From NCBI GenBank assembly GCA_035549015.1, contig DASZRW010000053.1:13818-77817 (forward strand): 64,000 bases of DNA. Direction: 5' to 3'. Below, one piece after another: positions 1 to 6,840 of the stretch. Under the pieces are notes generated by a model, which was given only the letters and a program-made list of their open reading frames with translations, was not told where the DNA came from and searched no databases. How positions within the stretch are numbered: position 1 is the first letter of the stretch; each line of letters begins with the position of its first letter. The position numbers were made by a program, and so were the translations under genes. This DNA comes from JAFDZV01 sp035549015 (GTDB taxonomy: Bacteria > Bacteroidota > Ignavibacteria > OLB7).

Positions 1-1435
1 CGCGGCCGCCATTACGGGGACCGCCGTCGGAGCGCCGTGCGGAATCACTGCGCTGATCGCGGTCGGTGGAATGCCGGCGGTCATCCGGGCGCCGTTCCTC
101 ACTGGAACGGCCGCTGCCGAGGGCCGGCGGCTCCTGCGGCTGCGGAGCATTCGGTGTGGTCTGCTGCGCGCCGTCCGGCCGATCGTGTTCGCCTCCGCGC
201 TTGCGGCGATTTCTGCCGCCGCGCCGTCCGCGCCGCCTGCGGCGACCCTCGCGGTTCTGTTCGTTGTTCTCCTGGTGCTCATCGTCCTCCGCATCGCCGT
301 CATGGCCTGCGCCATCTTCGCGATCGTCATCCTCATCCCGATCGCGGTCATCGTCGTCATCGGCTCCGGCGTCCGCACGTTCGCGATGGGGAGGTTCGTT
401 GCGGCGTCCGCGCTCTTCAGCGTCCCGCTGCCGGTGTGGCCCGTGGCCGCGCCCGCTGTCGTCGTGCCGGCCTTCGCCTGCCGGTTGCTCAGCGGCGTCC
501 TCATCTTCCTCGGCGTCGTCGTCGCGATCGTCACCCTCCCGTTCCTCGTGCGAGCCGTCCGCCGTACTCTCGGAATCGCGCCGGCGATTGCGCCCGCGGC
601 CTCCACGGCGTCCGCGCTTCCGCTTGCGCCGCTTGGGTTCCTCCGATCCCTCCTCGCCGGCCGTCTGAACGGAGTCCTCACCATCGATCGGTTCGGCGCC
701 GGTCCCGTCAAGCTCCTCCTGTTCCTCATGCCGGCGGCTCTCGCCTCCGCGCACGTCGCGTCCGCCCGGCTTCCGGCCGGCCTGCGCGGCGTCGGTACGG
801 CGCGGGCCCCCGGCATCCTCCGCATCTCCGGTACGGCGTCCATCGCCTCTGCGCTCATCGCTGCGGCGCTCGTCGCTGCGGCGTTCGTCGCCCTGGCGCA
901 CATCGCGTCCGGATTCGGGTTTGCCACCACGGCGCGCGGACCTGTCGCGCGGCTCCGGGTGCTCGGCCTGATGAGTGCCGTGTGCACCCTCATCGGTCCG
1001 TTCGCCTGTGCTTTCTGCATCATGCGGCTCGCGGCCGCGGCGGTCATGGCGGTTGGAATCTTTCTTTCTGGCGTCGCTGCCGGACTTCCTGTCGCCCGGG
1101 GCCGATGCCTTTGCGCTCTTTCGCGGGGCGGCCTTCTCGTCGGCAGCCTCCTGATCGTCATCGTCATCCTCGTCGCGCTCGTCAAGCAGATCCTTGAACT
1201 CATCGAGCGCCGATCCGACATCGGAGAAATGGAGAAACGCATCCTGCGGCTCTCCGATATCGATGAAGGCGGCGTTCATTCCCTGGACGACGCGTTCGAC
1301 GCGTCCAAGGTAGATGGAGCCTACATGGCGCTCCTTGTCTGGAACTTCGAGGAAAATTTCTGCGAGACGATCGTCCTCGGTAATGGCAACGCGGATCTCA
1401 CTCGAGGTCGCGTTAATAACTATCTCTTTCTTCAT
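1..1435 (-). CDS. rng: Ribonuclease E/G family protein, N-terminal part (runs off the left edge)
   Basis: The frame is open on the - strand from an ATG at 1435 to the window edge (478 codons, no stop). The first 75 or so residues match the RNase E/G N-terminus: MKKEIVINATSSEIRVAI, then the S1-like stretch with YLGRVERV, AAFIDIG and DAFLHFSDV. The family cleaves single-stranded RNA in mRNA decay and rRNA maturation. From about residue 85 to the edge (nearly 400 residues) the chain is low-complexity and highly charged: Asp/Glu runs alternate with Arg/Lys/Gly patches and tandem DERRS-type repeats. The insert therefore interrupts the S1 domain, and the catalytic half must lie outside the window. 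The assignment rests on the N-terminus only. Confidence 0.8.
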   Translation of the reverse strand, partial: MKKEIVINATSSEIRVAITEDDRLAEIFLEVPDKERHVGSIYLGRVERVVQGMNAAFIDIGEPQDAFLHFSDVGSALDEFKDLLDERDEDDDDDQEAADEKAAPRKSAKASAPGDRKSGSDARKKDSNRHDRRGREPHDAESTGERTDEGAHGTHQAEHPEPRDRSARRGGKPESGRDVRQGDERRSDERRSDERRGDGRRTGDAEDAGGPRRTDAAQAGRKPGGRDVRGGESRRHEEQEELDGTGAEPIDGEDSVQTAGEEGSEEPKRRKRKRGRRGGRGRNRRRDSESTADGSHEEREGDDRDDDAEEDEDAAEQPAGEGRHDDSGRGHGPHRQRDAEERGRRNEPPHRERADAGADDDDDRDRDEDDDREDGAGHDGDAEDDEHQENNEQNREGRRRRRGRRGGRNRRKRGGEHDRPDGAQQTTPNAPQPQEPPALGSGRSSEERRPDDRRHSTDRDQRSDSARRSDGGPRNGGR

Positions 1436-1799
1436 GGAAGGGTACGAAAGGCCGTGGGCAACCAGCAGGATGGTGTTGGAGCGAGAGAGGAGGGAACGCG
1501 GCGAGGAGAGCGATGGGAATGGGTTGCTGGCGACCGTAGGATCGAGGGCGAGGGAACCGCATATCGACGCGACATACCCCGGGGGAGGAGAATCGCGAGG
1601 GATTCAGTGATCGGCAACGCAAAGCAACAACCTTTCTCCTGGCAGCGGTGACGCTGTCGCGCGGCGAGATGGGGCGCGATGCGAATCGATGTTCATTGCT
1701 GAACCCGGCGCGCGCACGTCCATCTCGGCACCCGGCGCGGCGTCAACCAATCTGCGCCAAGACGTGCCACGGTTAGTGGACTGAGTGAACAAATAAAAA
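1436..1799. other. Intergenic region between RNase E/G and the SRP RNA
   Basis: No convincing gene is visible on either strand. The stretch must hold the 5' control region of the RNase E/G gene, but I see no clear -33/-7 pair. Short frames here lack a family signature and a ribosome binding site. Confidence 0.4.
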
Positions 1800-1899
1800 G
1801 AGGTCAAGCTGAACTGTGTCGCACCTGCCAATACTGACCGCTGCTTCCTTCCGGACCTGACGGGATTGGGTACGACATGGTCGCACAGGACTTGACCTC
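1800..1899 (-). ncRNA. ffs: Signal recognition particle RNA (4.5S type)
   Basis: Read on the - strand this 100-nt segment contains the diagnostic SRP domain IV: GTCAGGTCCGG, then AAGGAAGCAGC, with the symmetric internal loop and GGAA-type cap. The two ends, GAGGTCAAG and CTTGACCTC, pair perfectly, giving the long closed hairpin of a small bacterial SRP RNA without an Alu domain. The 3' end runs straight into a T-run (CTTTTTATT on the - strand), so the closing stem also serves as terminator. The RNA binds Ffh and targets nascent membrane and secreted proteins to SecYEG through FtsY. Confidence 0.92.
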
Positions 1900-1917
1900 A
1901 AGATTTTCAAGTTGGTT

Positions 1918-1948
1918 CAATATACACCCGGCGCTTCACGTGACCAAA
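1918..1948 (-). promoter_or_regulatory. Candidate promoter of the SRP RNA
   Basis: On the - strand a TTTG (1945-1948) is followed after 20 bases by TATATTG (1918-1924), matching the -33 TTTG / -7 TAnnTTTG layout of Bacteroidota primary promoters. The -7 box ends 18 bases before the mature 5' end, so a short precursor leader is expected. The same string GTATATTGAAC precedes the tRNA-Leu gene. Confidence 0.55.
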
Positions 1949-2387
1949 CAAAGTTGCCTCCTGCACGCATCTCTTCGCCGAATCGCGCAGCACGATGCAG
2001 CAGTCCGGTGCGCGCAGCGCACGCAGCGCCATGTCCAATTTTCAATCGGCGAATGCTCTTATCTCAATGATGATCGTCCGCCGAGACGCTCTCATTCCTG
2101 TCTCCCGGCTCCTCTCGAACGGAGGAAGTCCGGGGGCTTCCCCAACATCGCAACACCGCTTCGTTTCGTCCGGGCGGATCGCCGCCGGACTCCCTCCCGC
2201 ATCAGTGCAGGCAGTGCCATCGAGCGTATGGGTACCGGGCCGTGAACCGTCCGGACGCGAGCCTGTGCGGCCTCGGCAGGCGCAGCCGATGAATCCAACC
2301 GGCGTGTCCGCAGGCATTCTACCTGTTCGGCATCTCCCGCCGGCACGTTCTACACATCTCCATTCAATCATCGAGGAGGCTCAGATC
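1949..2387. other. Intergenic region upstream of the Cys-rich secreted protein
   Basis: I see no gene with a recognisable product. The frames that cross this stretch have atypical composition and no ribosome binding site at their starts. Near the right end AGGAGG (2374-2379) is the ribosome binding site of the gene starting at 2388. Confidence 0.4.
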
Positions 2388-2837
2388 ATGATTCGCACTT
2401 CACACTTCCGCCTCGCAATTGTTTCAGCGCTGTTGCTGGCAGCCATCGCCTTCACGGCAGCGCCGCGTGTGCATGCGCAGATTACCTGCAACGGCTGCCG
2501 CTGGGTTACGGTTATCGTTGATCGGGATGTCTGCACCGCAGAGTTCTGCATGCGCACGGCGGACTGCGAGATCTGCTATCAGGTGGATCCGGGCAACACC
2601 TATCGGATCGAATGCGTTGACGGCGCAACCTTCAAGATGCTGGTCTGCATCCGGAACGGCGTGCCCACATACGCCACCATTCCAGTGAACGGCTGTACCA
2701 TCAACTACTCGGTTCCCGGTGGCTGTTGCATGCGTGCATGCCTGACACTGGTGAACGGCTGCTACGAACTTCACTTCAATCACGGCCCGGGTCCGTGCGC
2801 GGCATGCATACAGGATGAGGAGGAGGTGGTGCACTGA
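2388..2837 (+). CDS. Small Cys-rich secreted protein, family not recognised
   Basis: 149 residues. The start is the ATG 8 bases after a strong AGGAGG. The N-terminus is a Sec signal peptide: basic MIRTSHFR, a hydrophobic core AIVSALLLAAIAF, and a likely cleavage after VHA before QITC. The mature part has about 18 cysteines in clusters (CNGC, CEIC, GGCCMRAC, CAAC), many in pairs suited to disulfides or metal binding, and ends in the acidic DEEEVVH. The earlier in-frame Met at 1995 would add a low-complexity stretch upstream of the signal peptide, so I rejected it. The gene stands alone, convergent with the nucleotidyltransferase at 3046. Function is unknown; an exported structural or metal-binding protein is possible. 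Confidence 0.7.
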   Translation: MIRTSHFRLAIVSALLLAAIAFTAAPRVHAQITCNGCRWVTVIVDRDVCTAEFCMRTADCEICYQVDPGNTYRIECVDGATFKMLVCIRNGVPTYATIPVNGCTINYSVPGGCCMRACLTLVNGCYELHFNHGPGPCAACIQDEEEVVH

Positions 2838-2865
2838 GGGCTCACACCCGGTGCCGCTTCGTTCC

Positions 2866-2900
2866 GGCGCATCCCGGCGCATCCCGGCGCATCCCGGCGC
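2866..2900 (+). repeat. Tandem 10-bp direct repeat in a convergent intergenic region
   Basis: Three perfect copies of ATCCCGGCGC are preceded by a partial unit (GGCGC). They lie between two convergent genes. It is a simple tandem repeat with no obvious function. Confidence 0.75.
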
Positions 2901-3045
2901 AGCAGCGGCGCCAGCATGCGGTAGCACCGCCGCGCACCGGTAATGCCATCCTATCGTAGTACGATCCGTTCCGATGCGGATCATGACGATGTTCAAACGG
3001 TACCCGGTGATGCAGGGCATTGCGGCTCTGCATTATCGGGCCGTG

Positions 3046-3849
3046 TTACGCCTCGGCGGGCGGATGGCTCCAGGCTGCTTCGATCGCCTCCCGGAACAGC
3101 GCGTTCAGATCATCGCTCTCCCGTTCCGGTGTTCGCGCCACGCGAAGGCCGTTCGCGTGGCGGGCGAGTTCGCTCTCGATGAAGCTGCTGATGGCGGGAA
3201 TGCGCGGGCCCGTTCCCAGCTCCACATCCTCGAGCTTCTTCTGCCGGAGATGTTCGATCGCATCGCGCAGCTCTCCCGGCTCCAGCATCGTCTCCACCAG
3301 GCGCTGAAACTCGATCGGTGCAACACCACGGTCCTCTTCGATCCATCGAATTGCCAGCAGCGGACGAAGCACGTAGAAGTACTTCTTCAGCGATACCGTC
3401 TTCCCCTGCAGATAGGCGCGGGAGTTCCCCTCGGCCATATGGAGATAGTGGTATGCACATGCCCTGGGCGAATAGTAGACCGGAACCATGGCGCGGAGCC
3501 GCTCTACGAGCGGCGCATGTGCCCGGTAGACGATCGGCGAGCAGAGCCACTCCAGCAGCGGAGGGTTGGACTTGCGGAGCAGGCGCAGCGCCTTCGGGAG
3601 ATCCCAGCCGTTGATATCCAGGATATCGTCGATCGGCAGCTCGATCACGTCGCGTGCAACCGCCGCATCGATCGAGAGGTACCAGTGGTGCCGGCGCACG
3701 TAGATGAAGCGCACATCGTAGTCGCTGTCGCGCGAGGGGAAGCCCCATGCCCTGCTTCCGGACTCGCATGCATGAATGATGCGAACCCCCTCCTCATGCT
3801 CCAGGCGTTCAAGGCGTTCCCGTATCCGTTCTCTCTGTTCGTTCTCCAT
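3046..3849 (-). CDS. Nucleotidyltransferase of the RlaP/YcgL type (DNA polymerase beta superfamily)
   Basis: 267 residues from the ATG at 3849, which follows GAGGG at good spacing; an ATG 21 bases further upstream is possible. After a charged coiled segment comes the nucleotidyltransferase signature GSRAWGFPSRDSDYDVRFIY: the G-S pair starts the active-site strand and the DxD (DYD) would bind metal and nucleotide. The rest, with YLQGKTVSLKKYFYVLRPLL and RWIEEDRG, is typical of the RlaP-like family, which has been linked to RNA repair operons in other bacteria. No RNA ligase or Hen1 partner is next to it here, so the substrate is unknown. It is followed on the - strand by convergent non-coding DNA. 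Confidence 0.75.
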   Translation of the reverse strand: MENEQRERIRERLERLEHEEGVRIIHACESGSRAWGFPSRDSDYDVRFIYVRRHHWYLSIDAAVARDVIELPIDDILDINGWDLPKALRLLRKSNPPLLEWLCSPIVYRAHAPLVERLRAMVPVYYSPRACAYHYLHMAEGNSRAYLQGKTVSLKKYFYVLRPLLAIRWIEEDRGVAPIEFQRLVETMLEPGELRDAIEHLRQKKLEDVELGTGPRIPAISSFIESELARHANGLRVARTPERESDDLNALFREAIEAAWSHPPAEA

Positions 3850-4064
3850 TGTCCGTTCCCTCGCCGACATGAATGCACGGCGGCCGGCGCCGTCGGTTGG
3901 CCCCGGCCGATCATGTTGCACACGCTGCGATCTCCGGGGCGTTACCTGCATCGATGAAACAATGGTGCGGCCTGAAGAGAGAGCGGCTGCGGATCGAACG
4001 CGAATTCGTGAATCGACGTGCCCCGGTCCGTGCATGCCGCCATCAGAGCATGGTTGAAAGCGAA

Positions 4065-4098
4065 ACGCCCCGGCAACGATACAACGTTGCCGGGGCGT
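4065..4098 (-). terminator. Rho-independent terminator downstream of clpX
   Basis: A perfect 14-bp stem (4065-4078 with 4085-4098) closes a 6-base ATACAA loop just past the clpX stop codon. On the - strand it is followed by TTCGCTTTC, which is moderately T-rich. Confidence 0.75.
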
Positions 4099-4121
4099 CC
4101 GACACATCATCGGGATGGGGG

Positions 4122-5390
4122 CTATCCTGCGGCGCTCTTCCGCTTGGCGTCGTCGAACACGAAGTGCGCATCCCCTTCGCGGCGGATCACTTCCGGCGTG
4201 ATCACCACCTTCTTCAGCCCCTCCTGATCGGGGAGCGAGTACATCACATCCAGCATCGCCTCCTCCATCACGCCGCGCAGCGCGCGGGCGCCGGTCTTGC
4301 GAATCTTGGCGCGGGCGATGATCTCGGTCATCGCCTCGTCGTTGAATTCCAGATCCACCCCTTCCATTGCGAGGAGCTTGCGATACTGCTTGACGAGCGA
4401 GTTCTTCGGCGATGTCAGGATCTCGCGCATCGCCTCGTCGGAGAGGGGTTCCAGCGGTGCGATCACCGGAAGGCGGCCGATCAGTTCCGGGATCAATCCG
4501 AACTTGATCAGATCCTCCGGGGCGACGTGGCGGAAGAGTTCGGAGCGTTCCTCGATGCGATCCTGCACCTCGCTTCCGAAGCCCATGGTGGTCTTGCGCA
4601 TGCGAAGCGCGATGATCTTCTCCAGCCCTTCGAATGCTCCGCCGCAGATGAAGAGAATGTTGCGCGTGTTGATCTGGATCAACGGCTGTTCCGGATGCTT
4701 GCGCCCGCCCTTCGGCGGGACGTTCGCGCGCGTTCCCTCGAGAATCTTCAACAGACCCTGCTGCACTCCCTCGCCGGAGACGTCGCGCGTGATGGAGGCG
4801 GAATCGCTCTTGCGCGTGATCTTGTCCACCTCGTCGATGTAGATGATGCCTCGTTCGGCCCGCTCCACATTGTAGTCCGCATTCTGCAGGAGCGATACGA
4901 GTATCGTCTCCACGTCATCGCCAACGTAGCCGGCCTCGGTGAGCGTCGTGGCATCGGCGATTGCGAACGGCACGTCCAGCAGCCGCGCGAGCGTCTGCGC
5001 AAGGAGCGTCTTGCCCACGCCGGTGGGGCCGATCATCAGGATGTTGGACTTCTCGATCTCCACGTCGTCGAAGCCGGCAAGCGTCTCCTGCGATTCGATG
5101 CGCTTGTAGTGGTTGTACACCGCCACGGCCAGCACCTTCTTCGCGTACTCCTGCCCGATCACGTACTCATCCAAAGCGCCCCGGATGCTGCTCGGCGACA
5201 GGCGCCGCTCCGGCTGCGCGGGACGGAACAGCCTCGCGTTCTGGCGCAGCAACTCCACGGAGTTCTGGATGCAGATGTCGCAGATGTAGACGTTCGGACC
5301 GGCGATGATCGAGGTTACTTCGTCCGACGTGCGGCCGCAGAAGGAGCAGCGCACCATGTCCGACGGCATCGAGTGAATATCATTGGCCAT
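4122..5390 (-). CDS. clpX: ATP-dependent Clp protease ATP-binding subunit ClpX
   Basis: 422 residues, the usual length. The N-terminal C4 zinc-binding domain has Cys15, Cys18, Cys37 and Cys40. The AAA+ module follows with Walker A GPTGVGKT (121-128), Walker B IIYIDEVDK and the pore and arginine-finger regions. The ClpP-docking loop reads MGF where IGF is common, a conservative change. ClpX is the hexameric unfoldase that feeds substrates to ClpP. The gene follows clpP on the same strand but has its own terminator upstream and its own promoter, so the two are probably transcribed separately. A -7 box ends 4 bases before the ATG, so the mRNA is likely leaderless. Confidence 0.97.
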   Translation of the reverse strand: MANDIHSMPSDMVRCSFCGRTSDEVTSIIAGPNVYICDICIQNSVELLRQNARLFRPAQPERRLSPSSIRGALDEYVIGQEYAKKVLAVAVYNHYKRIESQETLAGFDDVEIEKSNILMIGPTGVGKTLLAQTLARLLDVPFAIADATTLTEAGYVGDDVETILVSLLQNADYNVERAERGIIYIDEVDKITRKSDSASITRDVSGEGVQQGLLKILEGTRANVPPKGGRKHPEQPLIQINTRNILFICGGAFEGLEKIIALRMRKTTMGFGSEVQDRIEERSELFRHVAPEDLIKFGLIPELIGRLPVIAPLEPLSDEAMREILTSPKNSLVKQYRKLLAMEGVDLEFNDEAMTEIIARAKIRKTGARALRGVMEEAMLDVMYSLPDQEGLKKVVITPEVIRREGDAHFVFDDAKRKSAAG

Positions 5391-5394
5391 GCGG

Positions 5395-5402
5395 CAAAGA
5401 TA
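5395..5402 (-). promoter_or_regulatory. Candidate -7 element of clpX, leaderless configuration
   Basis: TATCTTTG on the - strand matches TAnnTTTG exactly and is separated from the clpX ATG by only CCGC. If the transcript starts a few bases after the box, it begins at or next to the start codon. No clear TTG lies 19-20 bases upstream. The same octamer is the -7 box proposed for the ars operon. Confidence 0.5.
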
Positions 5403-5577
5403 GCGTTATAGTGGCGAGGGGAGAAATTGTTGCTCGGCTCCGTAGGGTCCGCGTATTCTCCGGCCGTATTGTCTGCGGAAGCGGTCTCCATCGCACCGAG
5501 CAATGAAATCGGCAGCGAACGTGCTGCATACCATCGAATCGGCATCGTCCCGAAACTGCGATCCGGTCCGGCCTCTG

Positions 5578-5616
5578 AAAAACCGGCCCGGCATCGCATA
5601 CGCTGATGCCGGGCCG
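5578..5616 (-). terminator. Rho-independent terminator downstream of clpP
   Basis: A 12-bp perfect stem (5584-5595 with 5605-5616) and a 9-base loop are followed on the - strand by GTTTTT. It lies about 80 bases after the clpP stop and upstream of the clpX promoter. Confidence 0.85.
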
Positions 5617-5693
5617 TGTCCGTGTCCGGGTTCGAGCGCGAGGAAGCGCATCTGGCGCTCCCCGGCGAAGCCTGCGGCACTCATCGGCGAAGC

Positions 5694-6371
5694 CTATCGG
5701 GGCGATGTTGCCCGTTCGGCGGGCTCACTCTCGATCTGCAGACGCTGATCGCTGGTTGTGGACGGAATCTGCGGAAGCAACTGGCTGGCTTCCTTGCGGC
5801 TGGCCAGCACGCGATCGATCAGACCGTATTCCACGGCGTCCTGCGGCGACATCCAGTAATCGCGATCCGCGTCGCGGCGGATCTTCTCCACATCCTGTCC
5901 GGAGTGAACGGAGATGATGTTGTAGAGCTGATCGCGATTGCGGATCATCTCCTTCAGATAGATCTCGATCTCGCTCGTCTGTCCCTGCGACCCGCCGGAG
6001 GGCTGGTGCATCATGATGCGGCTGTTGGGGAGCGCCATCCGCTTCCCCTTTGCGCCGGCGCAGAGAAGCACCTGCGCCATCGAGGCCGCCATGCCGATGC
6101 AGATCGTGGAGATGTCCGGGCGAATGTATTGCATGGTGTCGTAGATCGCCATGCCCGCGCTCACCGAGCCTCCCGGCGAGTTGACGTACATGATGATATC
6201 CTTCGCGGGATCTTCGGACTCGAGGAAGATGAGCGAAGAGATGACGATGCTTGCAACCTCGTCGGAGATCGGAGCGTCGAGAAAGATGATGCGCTCCTTC
6301 AGGAGCCTGCTGAATGGGTCCCAGACTTCCTCACCGCGAGCGGTGCGTTCTACAATGCGTGGAATGATCAT
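5694..6371 (-). CDS. clpP: ATP-dependent Clp protease proteolytic subunit ClpP
   Basis: 225 residues from the ATG at 6371, chosen because MIIPRIVERT aligns with the family start; the frame stays open 34 codons further up with no homologous sequence. The serine protease triad is visible: Ser97 in GMAASMAQ, His122 in MMHQPSGG and Asp171 in ADRDYWMS. The oxyanion-loop motif VNSPGGSVSAG is intact. ClpP forms the 14-subunit chamber that partners ClpX, encoded next on the same strand. The ribosome binding site is weak, and a long 5' region reaches back to a -7-like box near 6545. Confidence 0.97.
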   Translation of the reverse strand: MIIPRIVERTARGEEVWDPFSRLLKERIIFLDAPISDEVASIVISSLIFLESEDPAKDIIMYVNSPGGSVSAGMAIYDTMQYIRPDISTICIGMAASMAQVLLCAGAKGKRMALPNSRIMMHQPSGGSQGQTSEIEIYLKEMIRNRDQLYNIISVHSGQDVEKIRRDADRDYWMSPQDAVEYGLIDRVLASRKEASQLLPQIPSTTSDQRLQIESEPAERATSPR

Positions 6372-6840
6372 GGTACGTCCGTAAAAGATATCGGGATTGT
6401 CCTGGCATCGTGCCGCGACTTCCGCCGGGGGCTGGCCCTCTCGCGTTCGATCGCCGGACGCAGGCGCAGGCACGCATGCGGGCCGGATCGGGCGGCAACT
6501 TCAGGAAAGACGAACAAGGCGGGCCCTTAGTTCCCGTTGCACAAACTTATCGGCAATGCTCCGGCAGCGTGCGGGTTATCCACATGCCGGCCGCCGCCAT
6601 GCGGCAGATCCGCGGGGCCGGTGCCGCTTGCTTCGCCGGCATCATCTCCGCGTCGGAACGTCGATGCAGCGCGGAGCGGCTCCGGTGTGCGAAGCTCCAA
6701 CCCGTCTCGCGAGGATCTCGACCCCGACAGTGTCGGGATATTCCTCTGCACTGGCCCACCGGTGGTGGTCGCGAGCCCCGGCGGAGTGGGGCGTGGCGAT
6801 CCTTCATCGCGGCGCAATCGCCGCGCGATCCGCTCAGCGC
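6372..6840. other. Intergenic region between tig and clpP
   Basis: No gene is supported in this 469-bp stretch. It holds the proposed clpP promoter (6542-6549) and, 27 bases further upstream on the - strand, a perfect DnaA-box sequence TTATCCACA (6576-6584). A GC-rich inverted repeat (GCGGCG and CGCCGC, around 6810-6830) lies just past the tig stop codon, without a T-run. Confidence 0.5.
6542..6549 (-). promoter_or_regulatory. Candidate -7 element upstream of clpP
   Basis: TAAGTTTG on the - strand is an exact TAnnTTTG match. It lies about 170 bases before the clpP start and implies a long leader. No good -33 TTG is seen. Confidence 0.35.

Noticed and set aside
71..1651. A 526-codon open frame on the + strand
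   Set aside because: Its codons are the exact reverse complement of the RNase E/G frame on the - strand. The protein is an unnatural Val/Ala/Ile-rich mix, and the - strand product has a clear family N-terminus.
6576..6584. Possible replication origin because of a perfect DnaA box
   Set aside because: There is only one box, no AT-rich unwinding region, and no dnaA, dnaN or gidA genes nearby.
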